NCBI RefSeq assembly: GCF_000820305.1
Contig: NZ_CDBH01000048.1
Location: 31,453-95,452 of the forward strand
DNA: 64,000 bases
Source: Aeromonas dhakensis
Lineage (GTDB): Bacteria > Pseudomonadota > Gammaproteobacteria > Enterobacterales > Aeromonadaceae
Reading direction: 5' to 3'
Below, piece by piece: positions 26,550 to 34,963 of the stretch. Numbering within the stretch: position 1 is the stretch's first letter; each line of letters opens with the position of its first letter. The notes below the pieces were generated by a model. That model was not told the origin of the DNA, searched no databases, and saw only the letters and a list, made by a program, of their open reading frames with translations. A program made the translations under genes and the position numbers.

Positions 26550-27663
26550 GGTTGCTCCTTGCTGTTGAACCCTTGCTGGATCAGGGCCTGCTCCTGTGCA
26601 TCGGTCAGGGTCTGGCCGCGATCGTCGACCGTGCCATCCCCCCGGATCTGGTTGCCGTTGGCATCGACGGCATCCATGCCGTTGTCGTCGAGGCCATTGC
26701 CCAGGCCTCGTCCGCCACCGTGACGATCGCCGCCGGCGTGGCGCTCCCCGCCGCCATGCTGTTCGCCACCGGCATGGCGATCCCCTCCGGCATGTTGCTC
26801 GCCGCCGGCGTGCTCCCCACCGCCGTTGTCGTCACTGCCATGGCTGCCACCATCGCTGTCACTGCCGCCACCACTGTTGCTGCCGCCGTCGCTGTCACTG
26901 CCACCACCGCCACTGTTGCTGCCGCCGTCGCTGTCACTGCCGCCACCACTACTGCTGCTTCCACCACTGCTTCCGCCACCACTACTGCTGCTTCCACTTC
27001 CACCACTGCTTCCACCACCACCACTGCTGCCACCCCCTCCGCCATTGCCGTCGCCATCCTTGTTGTGAACGATCAGCCCATTGGCGACATAGCTGTGGCT
27101 GCCATCCAGGATCAGGTTAACAGTGCCGTGGTGGGCGGGGCATCAATCCAGCAGAGGGACTCCACCAGCAGCAGGGCGGGCTGCGGGGCCAGCGCCAGGT
27201 TGCCTGCGCAGCCGTGCTCCGACCAGCCCAGCAGGTGCATGCCGGTAAAGAGCGGCAGCACGGCGAGAGTCGGGTTTTCGGTGCGGGTCATGGCCGGTGC
27301 GATGGCCGCCCAGCCGCGGGTGGTCAGGAAGGGGTGCTCGGCGGTGAAGAAGGGAGCCAGCCGGTTGAGCCCGTAGAGCCGGCGCTCTCCCAGCAGCACC
27401 CGCTCGACCGCGAGGATGAGGTTGCTGCAGCCATATTGATCCCGCACCCGTTCACCGGCCTGCAGGGTCTCGATGGGGCGCTCCTCCCCGTCGGCCATCA
27501 GGATGGGGGTGCCGGCTACGAAACAGGACTTGGCATAGGCCTGATTCACCTGCCACTGATGGTGGCTGAAGTCATAGCTCAGCGGGGTGGCAAACAGGGC
27601 CAGGGCGATGGCCGATCCCACCAGCAGTCGGCGCTGGCTGGGCTTGAAAGCGGGCAGTGACAT
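26546..27663 (-). pseudogene. Hint-domain secreted protein with Gly/Ser/Asp and His repeats, frameshifted
   Basis: The intact reading would be about 372 residues. The first frame (27663 to 27112) encodes a signal segment and a Hint domain starting KSCFVAGTPILMADG, with the FFTAEHPF motif, then stops. The Hint C-terminal motif GTVNLILDGSHSYVANGLIV, ending HNK, continues in the -1 frame from about 27138 and runs open to a TGA at 26548. It covers Gly/Ser/Asp repeats (about 26842-27043), a His/Gly/Glu repeat (about 26705-26826) and a DANGN...DGTVDDRG calcium-loop-like end. One missing base near the run GCCCCGCCC (27132-27141) explains the break. Hint domains self-process at such an Asn. It could be a true mutation, a phase-variable state or a sequence error. 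Confidence 0.75.
26705..27043 (-). repeat. Low-complexity repeat tract within the Hint-domain gene
   Basis: On the minus strand this encodes tandem GGGSSGGSSSS and GGSDSDGGSNS units followed by AGGEQHAGGDRH-like units. Exact repeats of GCTGTCACTGCCGCC-type blocks are visible on the plus strand (26857-26941). Such tracts are prone to slippage and collapse during assembly. Confidence 0.8.
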
Positions 27664-27912
27664 GGGGGACTCCTTGTCCGGCTGGGTTCACGTCATCAAG
27701 TATAGGGCGGGCTGATGGAGGGGCAGGGGAGCCATTGACAAACAAAACAGCATGGAAAAACGATTGGCGCCGGCCATAAAAGTGCGTAAAATCGCTTCCT
27801 CGATGCTTGTAGCAACGAATCCCGCCTAAAAAGCCAGTTTCATGCCATCCCCAAGCAGTAAGAGGCAACAAATGACGCCGAATGGCTCATTCAGTGCCTT
27901 GAAAAAGTCTTG
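27664..27912. other. Intergenic region between the Hint gene and uraA
   Basis: It contains the divergent starts of both genes. TTGACA at 27736 and AT-rich stretches could form a promoter, but no element was clear enough to name. No gene was seen. Confidence 0.4.
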
Positions 27913-27951
27913 TGATAACTGAAAAGTGTCAAATATCCCTGTCAGTTATCA
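27913..27951 (+). promoter_or_regulatory. 10-bp inverted repeat in the uraA leader
   Basis: TGATAACTGA (27913-27922) and TCAGTTATCA (27942-27951) are perfect inverted arms around 19 bases. They end 7 bases before the AAGGA ribosome-binding sequence (27958) of uraA. This may be an operator or a leader hairpin that affects translation. Confidence 0.55.
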
Positions 27952-27968
27952 AAAAATTAAGGACATCC

Positions 27969-29207
27969 ATGTTTTCCTTAGTCAAGCAAAGCGTCGCCGG
28001 GCTGCAAATCCTGTTTGTCGCCTTCGGTGCCATGGTGCTGGTGCCCCTGCTCACCGGACTGAACCCCTCCATGGCCCTGCTTGGCGCCGGTGTAGGCACC
28101 CTGTTGTTCCAGCTCTGCACCCGCCGCCAGGTCCCGATTTTCCTCGGTTCCAGCTTTGCCTTCATCGCCCCCATCATTTACGCCACTCAGACCTGGGGCC
28201 TGCCCTCCACCATGTTCGGTCTGTTTGCCGCCGGTTTCATGTACTTCATCCTGGCCGCGCTCATTCGCGCCCGCGGCATGGGCTTTGTGCACAAACTGCT
28301 GCCGCCTGTGGTGATCGGCCCGGTGATCATGGTGATCGGCCTGTCGGTGGCCCAGGTGGCCTGCAACATGGCCATGGGCCGTGCCGGCGGTGAGCAGGTG
28401 ATGCCTGCCTCGACGGCGCTGACCCTGGCCGGCATCTCGCTGGCGGTCACCCTGATTGCGGCGGTGTTCTGCAAGGGCTGGATCAAGCTCATCCCCATCC
28501 TGTGTGGCGTGATTGCGGGTTACGTCTCTGCCGTGCTGATGGGTCAGGTGAGTTTCGACGGCATGGTCAACGCCCCCTGGCTGGCGCTGCCCCACTTCGT
28601 GACCCCGGAGATCAACTGGGCTGCGGCGCTGTTCATGCTACCGGTAGCCATCGCCCCCTGTATCGAACACATCGGTGGCGTGCTGGCCATCGGTGGCGTG
28701 ACCGGCAAGGATTACACCAAGAACCCGGGTCTGCACCGTACCCTGGCCGGTGACGGCATCGGCGTCTGCTTCGCCGGCTTCATCGGTGGTCCTCCCGTCA
28801 CCACCTATGCCGAAGTGACCGGCGCCGTGATGATCACCCGCAACTTCAACCCGGTCACCATGACCTGGGCCGCGGTGTTCGCCATCATTCTGGCCTTCTT
28901 CGGCAAGTTCAACGCCCTGCTCACCTCCATCCCGATGCCGGTGATGGGCGGCATCATGTTGCTGCTGTTCGGATCCATCGCCGCCATCGGTCTCAAGACC
29001 CTGGTGGAGTCCAAGGTGGATCTGGGGCTGTCGCGCAACATCGCCATCGTGGCGGTGACCCTGACCGTGGGTGTCGGTGCGCTGGAGATGAAGATCGGTG
29101 ACTTCGCCCTGGCGGGCGTGGGTCTGGCCTCGGTGGCCGCCATCCTGCTCAACCTCATCCTACCCCAGCACTCCGAAGAGGGTGCCATGGAGAGCGCCAA
29201 GGATTGA
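27969..29207 (+). CDS. uraA: Uracil permease (nucleobase:cation symporter-2 family)
   Basis: The 412-residue protein has about 12-14 hydrophobic segments and brings uracil into the cell with protons. Family motifs include GAMVLVPLLTGLNPS, FLGSSFAFIAPI, PVAIAPCIEHIGG with the substrate-binding Glu, and GFIGGPPVTTYAEVTGA. ATG 27969 is used; TAAGGA lies 6 bases upstream. An earlier in-frame ATG-less extension from 27912 overlaps the inverted repeat and lacks a binding site. The usual partner upp is not adjacent here. It is followed by a terminator. Confidence 0.93.
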   Translation: MFSLVKQSVAGLQILFVAFGAMVLVPLLTGLNPSMALLGAGVGTLLFQLCTRRQVPIFLGSSFAFIAPIIYATQTWGLPSTMFGLFAAGFMYFILAALIRARGMGFVHKLLPPVVIGPVIMVIGLSVAQVACNMAMGRAGGEQVMPASTALTLAGISLAVTLIAAVFCKGWIKLIPILCGVIAGYVSAVLMGQVSFDGMVNAPWLALPHFVTPEINWAAALFMLPVAIAPCIEHIGGVLAIGGVTGKDYTKNPGLHRTLAGDGIGVCFAGFIGGPPVTTYAEVTGAVMITRNFNPVTMTWAAVFAIILAFFGKFNALLTSIPMPVMGGIMLLLFGSIAAIGLKTLVESKVDLGLSRNIAIVAVTLTVGVGALEMKIGDFALAGVGLASVAAILLNLILPQHSEEGAMESAKD

Positions 29208-29235
29208 GTGAACGGACGGCGTATCCCTGTCTTGC

Positions 29236-29266
29236 AGAGGCCACCTCAGGGTGGCCTCTCTCTTTT
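29236..29266 (+). terminator. Terminator after uraA
   Basis: AGAGGCCACC (29236-29245) and GGTGGCCTCT (29250-29259) form a 10-bp stem with a TCAG loop, followed by CTCTTTT. Confidence 0.88.
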
Positions 29267-29644
29267 CCGCCATCTGGCACATCGCTGGGCCGGCGGAGGC
29301 GTTAATACGTATAAAGTCAATAGCTTGCTCGCCGGCAGGCGTTGTCGTCCGAGAGTATCCGCCAGCCTCAAGATGGGGGTTGAATGAAGCCTGTCTGGCC
29401 AGGGCACCATTTGACGGATCCCTGTTCCTGACCTTTGCTAAAGGTCAGGTTTGACACTGTGCTGTGCGGATCAGTATGAATAAAGAGGCGTTTACGCCCC
29501 CCATCATGGGATGCATCTTCCTTTCTTCTTACTGATGTTGTTCTTGCCGTTGCACCCTGCGAAACCACCCCATCTGCTTGCCGCCGACATGACGAAGGCG
29601 CGGCAAACCGTGCAAGCCGGCACGATCCGATAAGGGTCGTAAGG
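29267..29644. other. Intergenic region without a recognised gene
   Basis: Roughly 380 bp between the uraA terminator and the binding-protein gene. Open frames here are short and not protein-like. The AT-rich stretch near 29300-29325 (TTAATACGTATAAAG) may hold a promoter for the downstream unit. Confidence 0.5.
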
Positions 29645-29668
29645 GTCCGCACATCGACTGGTGCGGAC
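29645..29668 (+). promoter_or_regulatory. Inverted repeat upstream of the binding-protein/chemoreceptor cluster
   Basis: GTCCGCAC (29645-29652) and GTGCGGAC (29661-29668) are perfect arms around 8 bases, 36 bp before the ATG at 29704. It is suited to be an operator for a dimeric repressor or a leader hairpin. No adjacent regulator gene was seen. Confidence 0.5.
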
Positions 29669-29703
29669 ATTGAGGGACGAGCTGTGAGCAAAGTGAGGTT
29701 GCA

Positions 29704-30435
29704 ATGAAATATCAACTGTTGTGGAAAAGCGCCCTGTTCTCGGCCTCTTCGGTGCTGGCGCTGGGAGCCGTAAAGGCGGCACCCTTGAACGTGATGACCG
29801 AGGATTATCCGCCGTTCAACATGCAGGGGGAGGGGGGCAAGATAGTCGGCCTCTCCACGGAGGTGGTGGAGGAGTTGTTCAAGCGGGCCGGGGTCGAATA
29901 CAAGCTGAGCATGATGCCCTGGAAGCGTGCCTACGAAGATACCCTCAGCACGCCCAATACCGCCCTGTACTCCACCACGCGCACGCCGGAGCGGGAAAAC
30001 CTCTTCAAGTGGGTCGGGCCGCTGGTCAACAACAACTGGGTTTTCTTTGCCAATCCGTCTTCCACTATCACGGTCAACTCCTTGGAAGATGCGAAGCAGT
30101 ATTCGGTTGGGGGCTACAATGGTGATGCCGCTGCCGAATATCTCAAGGCGCAAGGGTTTGGCAAGCTGCAACTGGCGGCCAACGATACCGCCAACGTGAA
30201 GAAACTGGAGGCTGGTCGCATCGATCTCTGGGCGACCGGGGAGTACCTGGCCCCCTATCTGGCCGCCCAGGAGAAGACGTCCAGTCCCAAGCCGGTGTTT
30301 GTGTTCAAGGAAACCCAGATGAGCCTGGCTTTCAACAAGGAAGCCCCGGATGAGCTCATCAACAAGCTCAACGAGATCCTGGCCGCCATGAAGGCGGATG
30401 GCACCATCGACAAGATCAATGCCAAGTACCATTAA
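29704..30435 (+). CDS. Periplasmic solute-binding protein (SBP_bac_3 family)
   Basis: The 243-residue protein has a signal peptide (SALFSASSVLALGAVKA, cleavage near 25). An amino-acid-type binding fold follows: VMTEDYPPFNM near the start, LYSTTRTPERENLFKWVGPL and SVGGYNGDAAAEYL. The sequence is of the short polar-amino-acid-binding type that often occurs without a permease, and no ABC permease or ATPase gene is adjacent. It precedes a chemoreceptor by 39 bp, so it may deliver a ligand to that receptor. The substrate is unknown. Confidence 0.85.
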   Translation: MKYQLLWKSALFSASSVLALGAVKAAPLNVMTEDYPPFNMQGEGGKIVGLSTEVVEELFKRAGVEYKLSMMPWKRAYEDTLSTPNTALYSTTRTPERENLFKWVGPLVNNNWVFFANPSSTITVNSLEDAKQYSVGGYNGDAAAEYLKAQGFGKLQLAANDTANVKKLEAGRIDLWATGEYLAPYLAAQEKTSSPKPVFVFKETQMSLAFNKEAPDELINKLNEILAAMKADGTIDKINAKYH

Positions 30436-30474
30436 GTTGTAACAAGACGTCGTTGCCGATATCGGGAGGGAACC

Positions 30475-32001
30475 ATGGGTTGGAATAGTCTGACGTTCAG
30501 GATTGCCGTGCTGACCTCCCTGTCGGTGAGTCTGCTGCTGGTGTTGTTTGGTGGATATAACTACAACGCCGCCAGGGAGGAGAGCTACCGCCGACAGGCC
30601 GAGATGGTCGAGCAGGCCATCAGCCGGTTGCAGCTCTCCTTGCCTGGTCCGTTGTGGAATTACGAATCGGCTTTTGTCGAGGCATCCCTCAAATCCGAGT
30701 TGTCCACGGATGCGCTTAGCAGCCTGCTGGTGGTCAACAAGGACAAGCTGGTTGCGGGGTTTGTTCGTGATGATGCCGGCGAAATTCAGGCCGTGGCAAA
30801 GCTGCCCGCCGATCTGGGCAGCCATGCCAGCCATGAGCTGGTCTACGACGACAACGGCCAGCTCAAGACGGTGGCCAATCTGCTGGTGGTCAGCAGTGAT
30901 CGGGCCATTTTGATCCAGTTGCGCCATCTGCTCATCACCACCGTCTGGCAGATAGTGGTGCTGGACGTCGGCATCATCCTGTTGCTGATGGTCTTGATCC
31001 ACCGCAATGTGCTGCGCCCCTTGCGGCAGATGAACTCCGCAGTCTTCGATCTGGCCCAGGGAGATGGGGATCTGACCCAGCGCCTTAAGATCCGCCGGCA
31101 TGACGAGATGGGGGCGCTGGCTGGCAACATCAATCAATTCATTGCCAAGCTGCAGGGGACGGTGTCGGAGATAAACACCCTGTCGGCAGGCGTCTTGCAG
31201 ACGGCGGAGCTGTGCGATTCGCTGGCGACCGATACCCGGCATGGCAGCGCCGAACAGCAGTCAGAGCTGGATCAGGTCGCGACCGCCATCACCCAGATGA
31301 GCCATGCGGTACAGGAAGTGGCGGGCAATGCGGTCAAGACATCCGGTGCGACCGATGAAGCCAGTCTCTATGTGGAGCAGGGTTACAAGCTGGCCGGCCA
31401 GGCCAATGAAGCCATTCATCAGCTGGTCGGTGAGGTGGAGCGGGTCGCCAACCTGATCCGTTCGTTGTCGAGCGAGAGCAGTAGCATCGGCAATATCATC
31501 GAAGTGATCAACGGCATTGCCGAACAGACCAACCTGCTGGCCCTCAATGCCGCCATTGAGGCGGCCAGAGCCGGGGATCAGGGGCGCGGGTTTGCCGTGG
31601 TAGCCGATGAGGTGAGAACGCTGTCCGGCCGTACACGCCAGTCAACCGAGGAGATCAGTGCCAGTATCGCGCGCTTGCAGCAGGCGACCCACAATCTGGT
31701 TTCTGGTATGCAGCAAAGCCAGGACAAGGCCTCCCAGGCGGGGGCACAAGCCGCCGACGTGCAGCTCTCGGTAGAGAAGATAAAGACCCAGGTCGGCCTT
31801 ATCCGTGAAATGAACATGTATATCGCCCAGGCCTCGGAAGAGCAGCACTCGGTGGCGGAAGAGGTCAGCAACAGCGTCAATCGCATCGCCGGGCTCAACA
31901 ACGACAGTGCGGCGCGGGTGGGGCAGGTAGCCGATGCCAGCAGTGATTTGCGCCAGCTGTCGGCTCAATTGGACAGTCTGCTCAAACAGTTCAGGGTGTG
32001 A
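30475..32001 (+). CDS. Methyl-accepting chemotaxis protein
   Basis: The 508-residue receptor has membrane segments at about 8-26 and 155-178 ([24 protein letters not shown]), and a 130-residue periplasmic sensor between them that begins with helical [20 protein letters not shown] domain (about 180-235) and a full signalling domain follow; the tip motif is [20 protein letters not shown] with [18 protein letters not shown] after it. It should signal to CheA/CheW at the pole. It is co-directional with the solute-binding gene upstream and the hydrolase downstream. No CheR-tethering pentapeptide is present. Confidence 0.93.
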   Translation: MGWNSLTFRIAVLTSLSVSLLLVLFGGYNYNAAREESYRRQAEMVEQAISRLQLSLPGPLWNYESAFVEASLKSELSTDALSSLLVVNKDKLVAGFVRDDAGEIQAVAKLPADLGSHASHELVYDDNGQLKTVANLLVVSSDRAILIQLRHLLITTVWQIVVLDVGIILLLMVLIHRNVLRPLRQMNSAVFDLAQGDGDLTQRLKIRRHDEMGALAGNINQFIAKLQGTVSEINTLSAGVLQTAELCDSLATDTRHGSAEQQSELDQVATAITQMSHAVQEVAGNAVKTSGATDEASLYVEQGYKLAGQANEAIHQLVGEVERVANLIRSLSSESSSIGNIIEVINGIAEQTNLLALNAAIEAARAGDQGRGFAVVADEVRTLSGRTRQSTEEISASIARLQQATHNLVSGMQQSQDKASQAGAQAADVQLSVEKIKTQVGLIREMNMYIAQASEEQHSVAEEVSNSVNRIAGLNNDSAARVGQVADASSDLRQLSAQLDSLLKQFRV

Positions 32002-32043
32002 TCGCCGGGCGCCAGCGAGCTGGCCGTCAAGGCAGAGGAGTGG

Positions 32044-32787
32044 ATGATGGGAATAACCAGGATGCTTGTCCTGTTCTGGGCTCTGTGGGCAGGAGGATTG
32101 CAGGCCGGGTCCGTCAGGTATCAGGTCGAAGGGCGGACGTTCGAAGGTTATCATCTGGCGGGGGCCAGTCAGCAGTCAACCCTGGTGCTGCTGGTCCATG
32201 ACTGGGATGGGTTGACCGGGTATGAAATGAAGCGTGCCGACATGCTGGCGGCCTTGGGTTACCGGGTGTTTGCCGCCGATCTGTTCGGCGTTGGCGTGAG
32301 ACCCACTGCGGTGGAGGATAAAAAGCGGCTGACAGGGGCGCTATACCAGGACAGGGCGAGCATGCGGGCTCTGCTCGCCGGGGCGCTGGCCGAGGCCACG
32401 AGGCTGGGAGGCAAACCGGAAAAGGTCGTGGCGCTCGGTTACTGTTTCGGAGGGGCCGCCGTGCTGGAGCTGGCCCGCAGCGGGGTGGATCTGCACGGTA
32501 CAGTGAGCGTGCATGGCGGGTTGGAGACGCCGCCAGGTCAGAACTACCAACAGGTCAGGGGACGTGTGCTGATACAGCATGGCAGTGCTGACGAGGCGGT
32601 CAGCCTGGGGCAGTTTGCCTCCCTGATCGGCGAGCTGGAGAGCGCCGGCATCAGCCATGAAGCGACCAGTTACAGCGGCGCCCCTCACGCATTCAGTGTG
32701 TTTGGATCAGACAGGTATCACGCCGAAGCCGATACCCTTGCCTGGCAACGCCTGGTCGGTTTTCTGGCAGAGATCTCCGCAAAGTAA
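32044..32787 (+). CDS. Dienelactone hydrolase family protein, probably exported
   Basis: The 247-residue alpha/beta hydrolase has the nucleophile elbow GYCFGG (Cys near 137), an acid in HGSADEAVS and the histidine in GAPHAFSVFG, which is the Cys-Asp-His triad of dienelactone hydrolases. An N-terminal hydrophobic segment (LVLFWALWAGGLQAG) looks like a signal peptide, so a periplasmic location is likely. The start at 32044 has GAGGAG about 6 bases upstream; ATG 32047 is equally possible. It is the last gene of a three-gene unit with the binding protein and chemoreceptor. The substrate is unknown. Confidence 0.85.
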   Translation: MMGITRMLVLFWALWAGGLQAGSVRYQVEGRTFEGYHLAGASQQSTLVLLVHDWDGLTGYEMKRADMLAALGYRVFAADLFGVGVRPTAVEDKKRLTGALYQDRASMRALLAGALAEATRLGGKPEKVVALGYCFGGAAVLELARSGVDLHGTVSVHGGLETPPGQNYQQVRGRVLIQHGSADEAVSLGQFASLIGELESAGISHEATSYSGAPHAFSVFGSDRYHAEADTLAWQRLVGFLAEISAK

Positions 32788-32805
32788 CCCTGTGTGCTGG
32801 TTTGC

Positions 32806-32832
32806 AAGCCATGGCATTGCCATGGCTTTTTG
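32806..32832. terminator. Bidirectional-type terminator after the hydrolase gene
   Basis: AAGCCATGGC (32806-32815) and GCCATGGCTT (32819-32828) form a perfect 10-bp stem, followed by TTTTGC on the plus strand. Confidence 0.85.
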
Positions 32833-32843
32833 CTGTCTGTTGA

Positions 32844-33854
32844 TCATGGCTGATGGCGTGCCAGTACGATCACCCACATGGCCCCGTCCCCCACGTGATA
32901 GCGTGCCAGCAGAGTCAGGGCGCCGCTGACCGGGTCGATGCGATGCACCGCCAGCTGGTGGGAAGCCTGCCCGGCCGCCAGCAGCCAGTGGCCGCTCTGG
33001 TCGATGGCAAAACCGCGGGGCATGGTCTCGGTCGGGAAGTGGCCGACTACGCCGAGCTCGCCATCCGGCGCGATGGCGAACTGGGTCAGCAGGCTGCTGG
33101 CCCGCTCGCTGCTGTAGAGAAAACGCCCGTCGGGTGTCACGTGCAGATCCGCCCCCCAGCGCTCCCCCTGATAACCGGCTGGCAGCATGGAGAGGCTCTG
33201 ACAGAGCCGGATCCCGCCATCGGCGGTGGGTCGGTAGCGGTTGATGGTGCAGTCGAGCTCGTTGAGGCAATAGAGGTCGCCATTGCTCGGGTGCAGCGTC
33301 AGATGGCGCGGCCCGGCGCCGCTGGCGGTCACCAGATCCCCCAGCGGATGGGGGCGCAGCCTCCCCTCCTTGCAGAGCAGAAAGCGGCGGATGCAATCCT
33401 CCTTGAGGCAGGCGACCAGCACCTCCTGCTCGCCCTGTTTATTTGCACGCAGCAGGGTGACCGAATGGGCGGCCTGCAAGCCGTCGAGCTGCTGGTGGGG
33501 GGGCTCTGCCCGGCCGTCGGCGTCGATGGCGGAGAGGGTAACCTGATTGAAGGCATAGGAGGCCGCCAGCAGGAAGCGGCCGTCGGCCGAGATGGCGGTG
33601 TGGGAGGCGCTGCCCGCCAGCGGTGCCGCTCCCTGCGTTTCCAGCCGGCCATCGGCCTCGATGCGATAGCTGATCAGGGCGAAATCGGGGCGCACGGCGG
33701 CATGGAGCCAGCGCCCGTTCGGGCTGATCACCAGCGGTTGGACCTGGCCCGGGGTGTCGACCACCTGCAATGGCGTGAGCTCCCCAGTAGCGGCCAGGGC
33801 AAACACGTGGATCTGCTGGCTGGCGGGGCTCGCCACATAAACGACCTGCTGCAT
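32844..33854 (-). CDS. pgl: 6-Phosphogluconolactonase-type seven-bladed beta-propeller (YbhE/Pgl family)
   Basis: The 336-residue protein shows repeated propeller strands such as QQIHVFAL, ALISYRIEADGRL, GDLYCLNELDCTINRY and the ADLHVTPDGRFLYSSER signature of the YbhE-type lactonases. E. coli Pgl (331 residues) hydrolyses 6-phosphogluconolactone in the pentose phosphate pathway, and the length agrees. The start at 33854 (MQQVVYVASP) is chosen because AAGGAG lies about 10 bases before it; a longer in-frame start exists at 33881. It has no signal peptide. The assignment to Pgl rather than another lactonase-family member is probable, not certain. Confidence 0.8.
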   Translation of the reverse strand: MQQVVYVASPASQQIHVFALAATGELTPLQVVDTPGQVQPLVISPNGRWLHAAVRPDFALISYRIEADGRLETQGAAPLAGSASHTAISADGRFLLAASYAFNQVTLSAIDADGRAEPPHQQLDGLQAAHSVTLLRANKQGEQEVLVACLKEDCIRRFLLCKEGRLRPHPLGDLVTASGAGPRHLTLHPSNGDLYCLNELDCTINRYRPTADGGIRLCQSLSMLPAGYQGERWGADLHVTPDGRFLYSSERASSLLTQFAIAPDGELGVVGHFPTETMPRGFAIDQSGHWLLAAGQASHQLAVHRIDPVSGALTLLARYHVGDGAMWVIVLARHQP

Positions 33855-33919
33855 CTGTTTCTCACTCCTTGTCATGGGCAACCGCAGGCCATCTTATCCT
33901 CTTTCGCGCCTGGCTGGCG

Positions 33920-34753
33920 CTACTCTTTTGCCCGGCCCGGGCAGACCACCTGACGGGCCTTGAGGTGGTAGAGCTCCACCTGCGGGTGGCTGAAAAAGCC
34001 CACTTCCCACGGGTTCTTCTGCACGAAGGCGGCGCGGATAGGTTCGAACAGCGGGTGATCCTGCGGGATCTGGTAAGCATCGGCGGCGATGATGGTGTAG
34101 TTCCACTCGATGGCGCGGGTGTAGGTGAACACCGCCCGCGAGTCGATGGCGAAGTGGCAGCGGCCGTCGCGCTTGAGCAACTGCGACTTGAAGGTCTCGG
34201 GGAAGGTGATGAAGAAGATGTCGTCCTCATCGGAGGAGAGAAACGCCAGTACCGTGGTGTGGGGCTGTGACTGGGCCCGGGTCACCAGCACCCCGATCTT
34301 GTTCTCAACCTCACGCAAGTCAGGCACCGGCAGGCCGGTGAGCGGGGTGACGGGCAGCTCGCGAGCGGGGCGTTCATCGGCCGGATGTTGATAGCCCGGC
34401 TGGGCGAAGCCGTAGACCACCCGGTTGCCGTACCAGAGCTCGAACTGCAGCGGGGTGACCTGCACCCTGTCCGGAGCGGTGCGGGCGATAACCCCCTTGT
34501 AGGAGACGCGATAGACGCTCAAGGAGGCGTCGTACTCGTCGACCCCGGTGCGGTTGTCCAGATGCAGGGTGATCTTCTCCCCCACCGCCAGCTGGTGCCC
34601 CTTGGGGAAGGTCAGCAACAGTTCGTCGTCTGGCTGGATCTCGACCCCGCAGATGTAGACGCCGGTCTCCTTGCTGGCGGGGTCGACATAGGTGGCGGCC
34701 ACCCCGAGCAGGGGAGAGCCGAGAAAAGAGAGCAGAGAGGGTTGGGAACTCAT
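33920..34753 (-). CDS. PNPOx-like split-barrel protein with unusual N-terminal domain
   Basis: The 277-residue product has a C-terminal section (about 150-260: TVLAFLSSDEDDIFFITFPE, CHFAIDSRAVFTYTRAIEWN, VGFFSHPQVELYHL) that resembles pyridoxamine-5-phosphate-oxidase-like FMN-binding proteins. The first 110 residues form a different beta-rich domain (VEIQPDDELLLTFPKGHQL, ITLHLDNRTG, FELWYGNRVVYGF), which I do not recognise; it has a PilZ-like feel but lacks an RxxxR motif. Start at 34753 (MSSQPSLL) has AAGGTG upstream. No neighbour points to a pathway. The function is unknown. Confidence 0.65.
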   Translation of the reverse strand: MSSQPSLLSFLGSPLLGVAATYVDPASKETGVYICGVEIQPDDELLLTFPKGHQLAVGEKITLHLDNRTGVDEYDASLSVYRVSYKGVIARTAPDRVQVTPLQFELWYGNRVVYGFAQPGYQHPADERPARELPVTPLTGLPVPDLREVENKIGVLVTRAQSQPHTTVLAFLSSDEDDIFFITFPETFKSQLLKRDGRCHFAIDSRAVFTYTRAIEWNYTIIAADAYQIPQDHPLFEPIRAAFVQKNPWEVGFFSHPQVELYHLKARQVVCPGRAKE

Positions 34754-34918
34754 GGCGCACCTTGGCAAATGTGGGGATCGGCACCTCAGTGTATCGCGGC
34801 CGACCGGGATTGGCAGGCCCCGTCATCCGGGGAGGCAAGCGCTTCAGGCTAGCGACAAACCGTGCCCCATTCTGGCCGGCCCGTCACAAAACCAGCGCAG
34901 GCGGTGGGCCACCGATAC

Positions 34919-34943
34919 AAAAAAGGCCCCTTGCGGGGCCTTC
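34919..34943 (-). terminator. Terminator after mscK
   Basis: On the minus strand AAGGCCCC-GCAA-GGGGCCTT is followed by a T-run (the A-run at 34919-34924). It lies 21 bp after the mscK stop. Confidence 0.88.
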
Positions 34944-34963
34944 GAACGGGATAAGGGGCTGCC

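Noticed and set aside
26552..27376. A plus-strand Ala/Val/Thr repeat protein of 274 codons
   Set aside because: It is the mirror of the Gly/Ser/Asp repeat tract. Only the minus-strand reading continues the Hint motif and overlaps the lipoprotein start.
27745..27765. A PurR-like box around AAAAACGATTGG upstream of uraA
   Set aside because: Only the central bases fit the operator; the outer positions do not.
29368..31242. A 624-codon open frame on the minus strand across the binding-protein and chemoreceptor genes
   Set aside because: It is antisense to two clear protein genes and has no recognisable motif.
32768..33600. Possible tRNA or CRISPR-like structure in hairpin-rich intergenic gaps of the window
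   Set aside because: No cloverleaf with a CCA-type end and no regularly spaced direct repeats were found; the hairpins are simple terminators.
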